A stretch of DNA of 64,000 nt from DSOI01 sp041394885 (GTDB lineage: Bacteria; Acidobacteriota; Terriglobia; Bryobacterales; Bryobacteraceae): contig JAWKHI010000004.1 in assembly GCA_041394885.1 (NCBI GenBank), forward strand, positions 62,001 to 126,000, in the 5' to 3' direction. The position numbers and the translations under genes were made by a program. The notes under the pieces are model-generated. The model saw nothing but the letters and a program-made list of their open reading frames with translations. It did not search any database and was not told where the DNA came from. Positions 17,618-26,199 of this stretch are shown here, in pieces. The first letter of the stretch is position 1. Every line of letters begins with the position of its first letter.

Positions 17618-19006
17618 GTGACTCAGCTCGCTTTTCGACTCCCCCTCGCGGTTGCCTGTCTGCTGGCGGCCGGCTGTTCCAGCGCAACGCTGCCCTACGT
17701 CCGCACCGAAGGCCTCGCCCCGGAAGCGCGCCAACAGATCAAAGCCGCTCAGGACGCCGCCCATGCCGATCCCGATAACGCCGCCGCCGTCGCGCGCTTC
17801 GGCCGGACCCTCCTCGCCTACCGTTTCGACGAGTCCGCCCTGCCTTGTTTCCAGCGTGCCCGCACCCTTGCCCCGGATTCGTTTCGCTGGCCTTACTACA
17901 TCGGCCTGATCGAGCAAAATCGCGGCAATCATCGCGTCGCGGTGGATGCGTTCGCGCTTTGCCTCAACCGGAAACCCGATGACCCTCCGGCCATGTTGCG
18001 CATGGCGGATTCTCTGGCGGCCCTGGAAAATTGGGATGGCGCCGCCCGTGCCTACCAGGCCTTGCTCGCCCTGGGCCCCTCCGCGCGCGCCCACTACGGG
18101 CTCGGCAAGGTCTACGCCGCCACGGGCCAACTCGACCAGGCCGCCGCCCAGTTCAACCGCGCCTGCGGAATTTTTCCCAGGTACGGCGAAGCGCGCCGGG
18201 CGCTCGCCGCCATCTACCGCAAGAAGGGCGACACCGGCCGTCTTCAGGAACAGATCTCGTTTCTGCGCACCGGAGCCGATCGTGAACCGCCGCTCAGCGA
18301 TCCTTTGCTCACCCAGGCCGTGGATCTCGAGAAGTCCGCGTCACGCCTTGCCAAAGCCGGTCAACGCCTTCTCGAAGCCGGGCTCCCGAAGGCCGCGATC
18401 CGCGAATTGGATTCCGCCCTCGCCATGGACCCCAACGATCTGGGCGCTCATCTGTACGCCATTACCGCCTATCAGCAGGTGGACGATTTCAATACAGCGC
18501 GCCGGCACTACGAGTCCGCCGTCACCCTCAGCCCCGACGAGCCGCTCGCCTACCTGTTTCGCGCCCGCGGCCTGCTCGAGCGGGGCCGCTATGACGAAGC
18601 CCGGGAAGCAGCGCTCGCTCTGATCTCCATCGATCCGTCCAACGTCGAAGCATCGACTCTGCTCGGTGACACTGAACTCGCCCTTGGACATCCCGGCGAA
18701 GCCGAACGCCACTACCGCCGCGCCTATCAGGCGGACCCGGATTCCCCGGCGGCCAACAATGGCCTCGGGCTCCTTCTCTACGCACGCCGCGATTTCCCCT
18801 CCGCTCTCCGTCACCTGGTCAAAGCGCAGAACATGCCAGATTCCCAGGTTCTGCCGGCTCTGGAAGCTCTCGCCGCCTGCTATACCGCAACCGGCGACTC
18901 GGCCGCCGCCGCCCGCGCTCTCCGCCACGCCCGCGCCGTGGCCACCATCCACGGATCCCAACCGACGGTAGCCCGCATCAACGCGGAACTCGCCCGGCTC
19001 GAGTAA
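17618..19006 (+). CDS. TadD-like TPR lipoprotein
   Basis: The 462-residue protein begins with a lipoprotein signal (LPLAVACLLAAGC, lipobox LAAG-C). It is followed by about ten TPR units, for example YRFDESALPCFQRARTLAPD, VYAATGQLDQAAAQFNRACG and TELALGHPGEAERHYRRAYQ. It starts with GTG six bases after tadC, so it closes the Tad operon. TadD lipoproteins are needed to assemble or stabilise the outer-membrane secretin. This protein is longer than typical TadD and may carry extra scaffold functions. It ends seven bases before the convergent prepilin peptidase gene. Confidence 0.82.
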   Translation: MTQLAFRLPLAVACLLAAGCSSATLPYVRTEGLAPEARQQIKAAQDAAHADPDNAAAVARFGRTLLAYRFDESALPCFQRARTLAPDSFRWPYYIGLIEQNRGNHRVAVDAFALCLNRKPDDPPAMLRMADSLAALENWDGAARAYQALLALGPSARAHYGLGKVYAATGQLDQAAAQFNRACGIFPRYGEARRALAAIYRKKGDTGRLQEQISFLRTGADREPPLSDPLLTQAVDLEKSASRLAKAGQRLLEAGLPKAAIRELDSALAMDPNDLGAHLYAITAYQQVDDFNTARRHYESAVTLSPDEPLAYLFRARGLLERGRYDEAREAALALISIDPSNVEASTLLGDTELALGHPGEAERHYRRAYQADPDSPAANNGLGLLLYARRDFPSALRHLVKAQNMPDSQVLPALEALAACYTATGDSAAAARALRHARAVATIHGSQPTVARINAELARLE

Positions 19007-19013
19007 CCCGCCC

Positions 19014-19817
19014 TCAGCCCCGCCAATACGCGACCACGATCGCCGCCGCGCCGAGGAACGTCCCGAACGGCAGTTCGAAGGTCGACGCGTCTTTCTTGAA
19101 CCAATAGATGTAGCCCAGCCCGATCAAGGTCCCGGCGATTCCCCCGATCATCAGCGTCGCCAGCGCGCCGCCAAGACCCAAAAACGCCCCGATCATCGCC
19201 ACCATCTTCACGTCGCCGAACCCGAGCCCTTCCCGGTGCCGGACCTTGCCGTACACCCACCCCATGGCCCACAGCACACCGCTGGTGACTCCGGCGCCCA
19301 AGCCCGCTTCGATCAGCGACCCCACCCACGGATCCCCTCGCCACAACAGCTCCCCGAATCCTCCGCGGAGCGGCAGCAGCGCCGCAGCCACGAACCCAAG
19401 CGCCATGCCGCCTTTCGTGAATTGGTCCGGAAGCAGCCGCGTTTCCAGGTCCGTGAAAATCATCCCCACCTGTAGAAATCCGAATACGGCGAACTTGGCC
19501 GCCGCCCCCGTCAGGCCCCAGCGCCACACCGCCGCGGCAAACAGCAACGCAACGGTCGCCTCCACCATCGCATACCGCCACGAAATCGAAGTCCGGCAGT
19601 GCCGGCATCGCCCGCCTAGCGCGGCGTAGCTCGCCACCGGAACGTTGTCATACCAGGCGATCCGGTGCCGGCACACCACGCAATGAGATCCCGGCCACAC
19701 CACGGAAAGGTCCCGCGGCCACCGGTGGATGCAGACATTCAGAAAACTGCCGAGCAACAGGCCCATGGCGGCCGCGACCGGAATTGCCAGTACGCCCTCT
19801 ACTTCCAACGGGCGCAC
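19014..19817 (-). CDS. Prepilin peptidase / N-methyltransferase (A24 family)
   Basis: This 267-residue membrane protein has the N-terminal methylase signature LLGSFLNVCIHRWPRDLS. Two CxxC pairs at 46/49 and 71/74 bind zinc. The aspartic protease residues are Asp123 (IFTDLETRLLPD) and Asp202 (GLGFGDVKM). It should cut the leader from Flp and the TadE proteins at the cytoplasmic face. It is the bifunctional PilD form, not the short CpaA form common in Tad loci, which is absent here. It starts with GTG inside the end of the upstream glycosyltransferase gene. Confidence 0.93.
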   Translation of the reverse strand: MRPLEVEGVLAIPVAAAMGLLLGSFLNVCIHRWPRDLSVVWPGSHCVVCRHRIAWYDNVPVASYAALGGRCRHCRTSISWRYAMVEATVALLFAAAVWRWGLTGAAAKFAVFGFLQVGMIFTDLETRLLPDQFTKGGMALGFVAAALLPLRGGFGELLWRGDPWVGSLIEAGLGAGVTSGVLWAMGWVYGKVRHREGLGFGDVKMVAMIGAFLGLGGALATLMIGGIAGTLIGLGYIYWFKKDASTFELPFGTFLGAAAIVVAYWRG

Positions 19818-20695
19818 TCCTTGTACACGCGCAGCGTCTCTTCCACCATGTGCTCCGTGGTGTATCGCGCGCGATAGCGCGCCAACGCCGCCTCCGCCAA
19901 CCGGGACGAAAGTTGCTCATCCGCCTGCAGACGCCGCACCGCTTCCTCCACCGCTCCCACGTTGTTGTCCACGAGCAAGCCCGTCACTCCGTCCTCGATC
20001 AACTCCACCAACCCGCCAGTCCGGCTTGCCACCACCGGCACCCCCGCCGACATCGCCGACAATACGGCGGACCCCAAACCCTCGCTGTCGCTCAGGTACA
20101 CCATCACACGGGCGCCCGGCAGTTCCTCCGCCAAGTCCTTCATGTAGCTCACATCCAGATTCGTTTTTCGCAGCAGAGGACCGCCCTTTTTCCGGTCACT
20201 GCTCGATATCGCCACGATCCGCCCATCCCATGCGATCCGCGGAAGCGCCTCAGCGCCGTCGGGCACCACCCGTATCTTCGCTTCGTCCACCCCCCACGCC
20301 ACCAGCTTCTGTTTCACATACTCCGACACCGCCACTACGCGCTCCGCCCGTTTGTACTTCCACCACGCCCCTATGCCTTTCCGCGGGCGGAACGCCACCC
20401 GTCTGGAAACTACCAGCGGAGCCCGCACCCAAGGAATCATCCCGCAGGCAGCCGCCAGGGCATGTCCGCGACCGGTATGGGCGTGCATCAAGCCAGCCCC
20501 GGGGCTCTCCAGCAGCATGTTCGTCCACGTCGCCTCGGCCGCCCCAAAGCCCTCCTTGCGCGCTCTTTCGAGTAGGGGACCGCGCCCCAACAGAACATTG
20601 TCTATCCCGCGCGCCCGAAGCCCCCGCATCAGCAGCAGCACCTGCCACTGACCGCCCCTCATCTGGCGGCCCGTATCGAAATGAAGCACGCGCAT
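19799..20695 (-). CDS. Glycosyltransferase family 4
   Basis: This 298-residue protein has a GT-B layout. The N-terminal domain opens with RVLHFDTGRQMRGGQWQVLL and has AGLMHAHTGRGHALAAACG. The C-terminal domain has RVVPDGAEALP and VYLSDSEGLGSAVLSAMSAG, then VPVVASRTGG. The second Glu of the usual E-x7-E donor motif is Ser here. At 298 residues it is shorter than most GT4 enzymes (about 350-400), mainly in the C-terminal domain. It is three bases from the GT2 gene, so the pair probably acts in one pathway, perhaps lipopolysaccharide core or pilin glycan. Confidence 0.8.
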   Translation of the reverse strand: MRVLHFDTGRQMRGGQWQVLLLMRGLRARGIDNVLLGRGPLLERARKEGFGAAEATWTNMLLESPGAGLMHAHTGRGHALAAACGMIPWVRAPLVVSRRVAFRPRKGIGAWWKYKRAERVVAVSEYVKQKLVAWGVDEAKIRVVPDGAEALPRIAWDGRIVAISSSDRKKGGPLLRKTNLDVSYMKDLAEELPGARVMVYLSDSEGLGSAVLSAMSAGVPVVASRTGGLVELIEDGVTGLLVDNNVGAVEEAVRRLQADEQLSSRLAEAALARYRARYTTEHMVEETLRVYKECARWK

Positions 20696-20698
20696 GCG

Positions 20699-21448
20699 CT
20701 ACTCCCGCCCCGGTTTCATGAAACGGGCTTTGGCGTACTTGGCGAAATTGTAGAAGGCGGCCATGTAGGCGATGCACAATCCCTCCACCCCATCGCGAAA
20801 ACCCTGCTGCACAACATAGGTCCGGAAGAACGTCCAGAGCGGATCCACCACCAGGCGCGCCAAACCGGTCTCTTCCTTCTGGGCCACCAGTTGCTCCGCC
20901 GCCAGCGTGGTGTAGCGGTCCATCGTCCGCAGATGCTCCGAGAGTGAATCGCATGTGAAGTGCAACAGGTTTGACTCCAGATGCTTCACCTTCCCGTCCA
21001 CATGCACGGACTCGTGCACGTAGTCGCCCTCCCACCGCGCCTTCCTGCGGTCAAACAATCTTACCTTCCGGTCCGGATACCAGCCCGAGTGCAGGATCCA
21101 CTTGCCCAGATACTGCGCCAGCCGGGGCATCGTATAGGCGTCGCAATCGGGACCGGTTTTCTTGATGTGCCAGATCTCGGCTTCGAGCGCCTCGCTCAGC
21201 GATTCGTCGGCGTCGATCGAAAGGATCCAATCATGGCTCGCCCGTTCCGACGCGTAGTTTTTCTGCGCCGCGTACCCCTGCCACGGCGCTTCGATCACCC
21301 TTGCCCCCAGCTTGCCCGCAATTTCCATCGTCCTATCGGTGGACCCGGAATCCACCACCACAATCTCGTCGCAGCATCGCAGACTCTCGATCGCCCGCGC
21401 GATGTTTCGCTCTTCGTCCTGCGCGATAATGGCCGCCGAAATCTTCAC
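20699..21448 (-). CDS. Glycosyltransferase family 2 (WaaE/KdtX-like)
   Basis: This 249-residue GT-A enzyme begins ISAAIIAQDEERNIARAIES, then LRCCDEIVVVDSGSTDRTME, with DWILSIDADESLSEA as the metal-binding acidic motif. The later HSGWYPDRKVRLFDRRKARW and VHESVHVDGKVKHLE match LPS core beta-glucosyltransferases of the WaaE/KdtX type. A C-terminal amphipathic stretch may attach it to the inner membrane. It lies between the M50 protease gene and the GT4 gene on one probable transcript. The acceptor cannot be read from sequence. Confidence 0.85.
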   Translation of the reverse strand: MKISAAIIAQDEERNIARAIESLRCCDEIVVVDSGSTDRTMEIAGKLGARVIEAPWQGYAAQKNYASERASHDWILSIDADESLSEALEAEIWHIKKTGPDCDAYTMPRLAQYLGKWILHSGWYPDRKVRLFDRRKARWEGDYVHESVHVDGKVKHLESNLLHFTCDSLSEHLRTMDRYTTLAAEQLVAQKEETGLARLVVDPLWTFFRTYVVQQGFRDGVEGLCIAYMAAFYNFAKYAKARFMKPGRE

Positions 21449-21464
21449 CGCGTTCTCAAGTCCC

Positions 21465-22421
21465 TCAAACTCCGCTCACCTGCAGTGGCGTCAACGAAAA
21501 ACACAGAACCAACATCACCGCGGCCAGCATCCCCAACCGCCGCCGACCACGGCTCACCGGCCGCGTATCGTAGACCGGCGGGTGCCGCAGCGCGAACACC
21601 ACCAACAGAGCCGCCCACACCAGCCAGCTCCGGCTGTACAGCAGGCCCATTCCCACCAGGATCCCGATGAATATCAGCGACAACGCCCGATGCCGGCGGC
21701 CTGCGAAGGTGTACAAAAGATGCCCGCCATCCAGTTGCCCGATCGGCAGGAGATTCAACGCCGTCGCCAGCGCGCCCACCCAGGCCGCGCGCCCGATCGG
21801 ATGCGGATACACGTCCGCGATCGGCACTCCCGGAAAAATCGCCCAAGCCAGCATGCGCTCGAGCAGCGGCTGCCCGAACAGTAGGTCCCCCGCCTCCCGG
21901 ATCCCCGGAATCACTTTGCCGTACGCCAAGCCGATCGCGAACGCCGGCACCACAAACACAAAACCCGCCAGCGGACCCGCCACACCGATATCGAACAATT
22001 CCCGCAAACTTCCGATCGGCGAGCGGATGCGAATGAAGGCGCCCAGCGTCCCGATCGGAGTCGGCGCGGGCAGGAAATACGGCAGCGACGCGTCCACGCG
22101 ATAGTAGACACAGGCTCCATAGTGGCCCATTTCGTGCGCGAGCAGGATCAGCAGTAGAGTGGCGGAAAAGGGCAACCCCGACACCAGACGCCGCGGGTCC
22201 CGGAGGAATCGTAACACGACCTCCCAGTCGCCGCCTGAGTACGCCGGCAGGTCGTTCTCGAAATCGTATTGCAGCCATGCGCCAATCAGCGTCGTCGTCA
22301 GCAGCGTCAACGCCAGCAGCAGCAGGTGCAACCAGTACCTGGGTCTGGGACTCACCGCGGCAGACCACGGCTCCAATCGTCTCGCCGCTCCCCCTGAGCC
22401 GTCGCCATTGGAATCCGGCAT
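21465..22421 (-). CDS. Site-2-protease-like zinc metalloprotease (M50, polytopic)
   Basis: This 318-residue protein has about seven hydrophobic segments. The zinc motif HEMGH (96-100) lies in a membrane helix (LLLILLAHEMGHYGACVYYR), and the third ligand is in NLLPIGQLDGGH (Asp231). It resembles the chloroplast EGY1/cyanobacterial type rather than RseP, as no PDZ domain is visible. Such enzymes cut membrane proteins within the bilayer, often to release regulators; no substrate is obvious nearby. It follows HU by 34 bases and precedes the two glycosyltransferases. Confidence 0.88.
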   Translation of the reverse strand: MPDSNGDGSGGAARRLEPWSAAVSPRPRYWLHLLLLALTLLTTTLIGAWLQYDFENDLPAYSGGDWEVVLRFLRDPRRLVSGLPFSATLLLILLAHEMGHYGACVYYRVDASLPYFLPAPTPIGTLGAFIRIRSPIGSLRELFDIGVAGPLAGFVFVVPAFAIGLAYGKVIPGIREAGDLLFGQPLLERMLAWAIFPGVPIADVYPHPIGRAAWVGALATALNLLPIGQLDGGHLLYTFAGRRHRALSLIFIGILVGMGLLYSRSWLVWAALLVVFALRHPPVYDTRPVSRGRRRLGMLAAVMLVLCFSLTPLQVSGV

Positions 22422-22455
22422 ACGCGCGGAGGTCGGCTCTGTGGGCGTCCGGCCC

Positions 22456-22722
22456 CTAGAGCGACTGCAATTCCTTCCCCGGCTTGAAGCGCACCGCCTT
22501 GCCAGGAGGAATCTCTACTTCCGCTCCGGTCCGGGGGTTGCGTCCGATCCCCGTTTTCCGCGGGCGGACATTGAAAATGCCAAAACCCCGTAGTTCGATC
22601 CGTTCCCCCTGCCCGAGAGCACGCTTCATGCTCTCAAACACCGTCTCCACCGCCATCTCTGCTTTTGTTTTTGTGATGCCGGTTTTGTTCACCACTTCGT
22701 TGATGATATCCAGTTTGATCAA
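22456..22722 (-). CDS. HU/IHF family DNA-binding protein
   Basis: This 88-residue histone-like protein has the family pattern IINEVVNKTGITKTKAEMAV, IELRGFGIFNVRPRKTGIGR, NPRTGAEVEIPPGKAVRFKP. The start is TTG, set eight bases after a strong AGGAGG site. A near-consensus promoter at 22750-22779 lies upstream. It should bend DNA and compact the nucleoid as a dimer. Its own promoter suggests the downstream M50 and glycosyltransferase genes may be read through from it. Confidence 0.93.
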   Translation of the reverse strand: MIKLDIINEVVNKTGITKTKAEMAVETVFESMKRALGQGERIELRGFGIFNVRPRKTGIGRNPRTGAEVEIPPGKAVRFKPGKELQSL

Positions 22723-22749
22723 ACCTGTACCCTCCTGTAACGAAACCCC

Positions 22750-22779
22750 ATGATAGGATTGAGGTTAGCCCCTTGTCAA
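22750..22779 (-). promoter_or_regulatory. Sigma-70 promoter for HU gene
   Basis: The minus strand reads TTGACA, 18 bases, TATCAT, giving a start near 22743 and a short leader with AGGAGG. Its -35 box ends three bases from the start codon of the divergent flavin reductase gene. Confidence 0.6.
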
Positions 22780-22781
22780 GG

Positions 22782-23270
22782 ATGCAGTCCCCGGCCTCTG
22801 TCGATTTCGACTCCTTCCGGCGCGCCTGTGCGCGGTTCGCTACCGGTATTACTGTCGCCACTCTCACAGATCCCTCCGGCGCGCCCCATGGCATGACGAT
22901 CAACTCCTTCACCTCGGTCTCCGCCAGCCCGCCTCTCGTCCTGATTTGTGTGGACTTCGACTGCAACCTGCTCCCCTTGTTTCGCTCCTCCGCCCACTAC
23001 GGCGTCAATATCCTCTCCGAACACCAACAGGACCTCTCGGACCGCTTCGCCTGCCGCGGGCACGACCGTTTCGATCAGGTTGACTGGTTCCCCGGCGCCG
23101 CCACCGGCGTCCCCCTTCTCCGCGGCGCCCTCGCTCATCTCGAGTGCGCCATTCAAACCATCACCGACGCCGGGGATCACGCGATCCTGATTGCGGAGGT
23201 TCTCCACATTACTGCCTCTTCCGGACGCCCCCTCCTATACTTCGAGAGCACATACCGCCGATTGAAATAG
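22782..23270 (+). CDS. Flavin reductase-like FMN-binding protein
   Basis: This 162-residue split-barrel protein has the flavin reductase pattern FRRACARFATGITVATLTD, GMTINSFTSVSASPPLVLIC and YGVNILSEHQQDLSDRFA, and ends PLLYFESTYRRLK. The family reduces free FMN or FAD with NAD(P)H to feed a monooxygenase, or binds FMN tightly. No partner oxygenase is nearby. I chose the ATG at 22782 over a TTG at 22773. A membrane-protein gene follows after two bases, so the two are probably one transcript. Confidence 0.88.
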   Translation: MQSPASVDFDSFRRACARFATGITVATLTDPSGAPHGMTINSFTSVSASPPLVLICVDFDCNLLPLFRSSAHYGVNILSEHQQDLSDRFACRGHDRFDQVDWFPGAATGVPLLRGALAHLECAIQTITDAGDHAILIAEVLHITASSGRPLLYFESTYRRLK

Positions 23271-23272
23271 AC

Positions 23273-24079
23273 GTGAGCTCCCTACTCGCCCGTATTCGCA
23301 GCGCCGATTCGCTCTTTTACGCCTTCGGCTGGATCCATCTGGCCGCCGCGTTCCTGTTCCTGTGCTTCGCTCCCTGGGACGATCGCATCGTAACGGGCGT
23401 CAACCCGTGGATCAAACCGACGAAGTTCACCCTCTCGTTCACGCTGCTGTTCTGGACCCTGGCCTTCTACCTGCGCGAACTGGGGCGGCCCCTCTGGACC
23501 ATCCGTACGATCCACGCCGTCGTCGGCATCGTCTCCGTCATCGAGATCGGTTGCATCGCCATGCAGGCCGCCCGGGGCGTTCCGTCCCACTTCAACGCCA
23601 CCAATCCTTTTAACGCTTCCGTGTTCGGCATCATGGGGCTGGCCATCCTGATCAATACGTTCGCCATGCTGCTGCTTCTGTTTCAGATGCTCTGGCAGGA
23701 AGGCCTCGAGACGCCCCCGGCCGTCCTTATGGGCATGCGGCTCGGGCTCGTCGTGTTCGTGCTCGGCAGTATCCAGGGTTTCTACATGGTGCTCAATCAG
23801 GCGCACACCGTGGGCGCCCCTGACGGCGGGCCCGGACTCCCGTTCCTCAATTGGAGCACCACGCACGGCGACCTCCGCGTCGCTCACATGCTGGGACTGC
23901 ACAGCCTGCAGATCCTTCCCTTGGCCGGTCTCTGGATCGATCGCCGCTTCGGCTCCCGCCCTCCAGCCATACGCGCGGCGCTGGCCGGCGTGATAGCCCT
24001 GGTCTGGATCGCCGCCTTTGCCGGCGCTTTTCTGCTGGCCATCCAGGAGCGTCCGCTGCTCTCGCTCGGCCGGAACTAG
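23273..24079 (+). CDS. Conserved polytopic membrane protein of unknown function
   Basis: This 268-residue protein has seven or so hydrophobic stretches, for example IHLAAAFLFLCFAPWDDRIV, TLSFTLLFWTLAFYLRELGR, GIMGLAILINTFAMLLLLFQ and AGVIALVWIAAFAGAFLLAI. It contains conserved-looking polar spots at membrane borders: NPWIKPTKF, HGDLRVAHMLGLHSLQ (two His) and VLNQAHTVG, which might hold a cofactor. I do not recognise a named family. The GTG at 23273 is two bases after the flavin reductase stop. Linkage to a flavin protein hints at a redox role, which is speculation. Confidence 0.7.
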   Translation: MSSLLARIRSADSLFYAFGWIHLAAAFLFLCFAPWDDRIVTGVNPWIKPTKFTLSFTLLFWTLAFYLRELGRPLWTIRTIHAVVGIVSVIEIGCIAMQAARGVPSHFNATNPFNASVFGIMGLAILINTFAMLLLLFQMLWQEGLETPPAVLMGMRLGLVVFVLGSIQGFYMVLNQAHTVGAPDGGPGLPFLNWSTTHGDLRVAHMLGLHSLQILPLAGLWIDRRFGSRPPAIRAALAGVIALVWIAAFAGAFLLAIQERPLLSLGRN

Positions 24080-24140
24080 CCCCCATGTCGAACGGGGAAT
24101 TCTTCGCAACCGACCCCCTCCCGAGAGCACCTAACCGGTC

Positions 24141-24617
24141 GTGCCCAGCTTCCGCTACTCCTCCGTGATCGAGGCCCCCGTCGCGGAGGTGTTCCGCTTC
24201 CACCAGCAACCCGGTGCTTTCGAGCAGCTTGCCCCGGCGTTTCCCCGAGTGGAGGTGGTTCATCGCACGGGTGCGCCCCTGGAGCCCGGCTCACGCCTCG
24301 ACATCGAAATGAGCGCCGGCCCTTTGCGGACTCTGTGGCGCGCCCGTCATACCGAATTGGAGCAGGATCGCTACTTCGTCGACGTCCAGGATTCCGGTCC
24401 TTTCCGCAGTTGGACCCATCGGCATCTTTTTGAACCCGCCGGCCCGCACACCCGCCTCACGGACGCCATCGAATTCTCGCTACCCGGCGGCCCATTCATC
24501 GACGCCGTCGCCGGATGGGCCGTCCGTCTGGCCCTGACCCTCGCCTTCCGGGAGCGCCACCGCATCACCCGGTGGGCCGTCACTCCACGTCGTCAGCCAG
24601 ATTCTCGAACTTCGTGA
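24141..24617 (+). CDS. SRPBCC (START-like) superfamily protein
   Basis: This 158-residue protein follows the SRPBCC plan: first strand FRYSSVIEAPVAEVFRFHQQ, then FEQLAPAFPRVEVV, a string of strands (GSRLDIEMSAGPLRTLWRAR, FVDVQDSGPFRSWTHRHLFE) and a long C-terminal helix (FIDAVAGWAVRLALTLAFRE). The fold forms a deep cavity for hydrophobic ligands; the ligand is unknown. Similar genes are often annotated as cyclase/dehydrase or cell-division inhibitor-like. The GTG start is 61 bases after the membrane-protein gene. The end overlaps the convergent dnaB gene by 38 bases. Confidence 0.8.
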   Translation: MPSFRYSSVIEAPVAEVFRFHQQPGAFEQLAPAFPRVEVVHRTGAPLEPGSRLDIEMSAGPLRTLWRARHTELEQDRYFVDVQDSGPFRSWTHRHLFEPAGPHTRLTDAIEFSLPGGPFIDAVAGWAVRLALTLAFRERHRITRWAVTPRRQPDSRTS

Positions 24618-25935
24618 ACTGCCGCAGGAACGCCAGCTTCACTTTGCCCGTGGGTCCGTTTCTCTGCTTGGCGATGATGATTTCGCCCAACCCCTTCAGA
24701 TCTTCGCGATCCGGCTTGTAATACTCGGGCCGGTAGATGAACCAGACCATGTCGGCGTCCTGCTCGATCGATCCGGATTCGCGCAGGTCGCTCAACTGCG
24801 GGATGTTGTCGCCCACCGTCCGCGTCTCCGGGCCGCGATTCAACTGCGACAGCACTAGAAACGGAACCTTCAATTCCTTAGCCAACAGCTTCAGCCCGCG
24901 CGACAGGCCGCTGACTTCCTGCGTCCGGTTCTCCTGCCTTCCCCGCCCGCTCATCAGCTGCAAGTAATCCACCACCACCAGACTCAAACCGTGCTCGGCC
25001 TGGATGCGCCGCAGTTTGGCATGGATGTCCATCAGGTTCGCCGCCGCCGAGTCGTCGATAAACAGCGGCGCCTCGGCCAGCTTCAGGGCGGCCATCTGCA
25101 GCATCCGCCGTTCGTCTTGATTCAGGTACCCCAAGCGGAATTTCTGCTGATCCACGTGGGCTTCGGCGCACACCAGACGCGTCAGCAGTTGCTCGGACGA
25201 CATTTCGAGCGAGAACACCGCCACCGGACGCGGATCCACCTCCCGCGTCGCGATTCTCTGCGCGATGTTCAGGGCCAAGGCCGTTTTTCCCATCGCAGGG
25301 CGCGCCGCGATAATGATGAGTTCCCCCGGATGGAACCCGCTCGTCATCTCGTCCAACTTGTAGAAGCCGCTCGCCAAGCCGCTTACCCGCTGGCTCGGAT
25401 CGAGAAACGCGCTGATTCCGCCCTCGAAATCCTCGATGATCTGCCCCGGGGTCTTCAGCGTGCTCGTCCCGGCGTCGCCGAGCTTCAGGAAAGACTCTTC
25501 GGCTTCGGCCAACAGCAGGTCCGGCGGCTCCTGATCGAGCATCGCCCTCTCGATCAGCTTCTGCGAACTCAGGATGATCCGGCGCAACAGCGCCTTCTCC
25601 CGGACGATCCGCACGTAGCTCTCGAGATTGTAGATCTGCGGCAGGCCGTCGTCGAGAGACACCAGGTATCCCAACCCATCCACGGACTCCAATTGCCCGC
25701 GGCGCATCAACTCATTAGCCACCGTGACGCGATCAATCTTCTCCCCGGTTTCCGACAACGTCACCATGGCCCCGAAAATCCGGCGATGCTTCTCCATGCT
25801 GAAGTCTTCCGGCTTCAGCGTCGCGCCCACCACCACGAAATTGCTGTCGTCCAGAAGGATCGCGCCGAGCACCAATTGCTCGGCATCGACGTTGGCGGGA
25901 AGCCCTTTCTCGAAAGTGATGTCGCGAGATGCCAT
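24580..25935 (-). CDS. dnaB: Replicative DNA helicase DnaB
   Basis: This 451-residue protein has the DnaB N-terminal domain (LPANVDAEQLVLGAILLDDS) and the RecA-like C-terminal domain with Walker A ARPAMGKT (211-218). Also present are the B motif GLSLVVVDYLQLMSGRG, NRTQEVSGLSRGLKLLAKEL, LSQLNRGPETR and SGSIEQDADMVWFIYRP. It is of normal length and intact. It unwinds DNA at the fork and loads primase. The gene stands alone and converges with the SRPBCC gene. Confidence 0.97.
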   Translation of the reverse strand: MASRDITFEKGLPANVDAEQLVLGAILLDDSNFVVVGATLKPEDFSMEKHRRIFGAMVTLSETGEKIDRVTVANELMRRGQLESVDGLGYLVSLDDGLPQIYNLESYVRIVREKALLRRIILSSQKLIERAMLDQEPPDLLLAEAEESFLKLGDAGTSTLKTPGQIIEDFEGGISAFLDPSQRVSGLASGFYKLDEMTSGFHPGELIIIAARPAMGKTALALNIAQRIATREVDPRPVAVFSLEMSSEQLLTRLVCAEAHVDQQKFRLGYLNQDERRMLQMAALKLAEAPLFIDDSAAANLMDIHAKLRRIQAEHGLSLVVVDYLQLMSGRGRQENRTQEVSGLSRGLKLLAKELKVPFLVLSQLNRGPETRTVGDNIPQLSDLRESGSIEQDADMVWFIYRPEYYKPDREDLKGLGEIIIAKQRNGPTGKVKLAFLRQFTKFENLADDVE

Positions 25936-26199
25936 AGACGTAAATCAACCGTAACCCGCCCCGTCCGGCACCGCAAGACTGTGAATTGTCCTGTAGTACG
26001 AACACCTTAGACTGAGGAAAACTCGCCCTGCCCCCCTGCTACCCCTGAGGAAGGCAAACTGCACAAACAGAACGGGTTAAATTACATTTCCACAGCCGGT
26101 GCACAGCCCGGGTGAAACACAATCACTACCCTATGTTTATAACCCGCCCCATTCGCCTTCGCCAAGACATTTCCGCTCAGGCCCACGCCCACCCAGGAC
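25936..26199. other. Intergenic region upstream of dnaB, no gene seen
   Basis: These 264 bases between dnaB and the FmdB-like gene are lower in GC than their surroundings. I see no credible reading frame, no strong hairpin and no clear promoter. The minus strand repeats TTCCTCAG twice about 30 bases apart upstream of dnaB, which could be chance. Confidence 0.5.

Noticed and set aside
16015..17778. A 587-codon plus-strand frame overlapping tadB and tadC
   Set aside because: Arg, His and Pro-rich out-of-frame translation; tadB and tadC are unmistakable in other frames.
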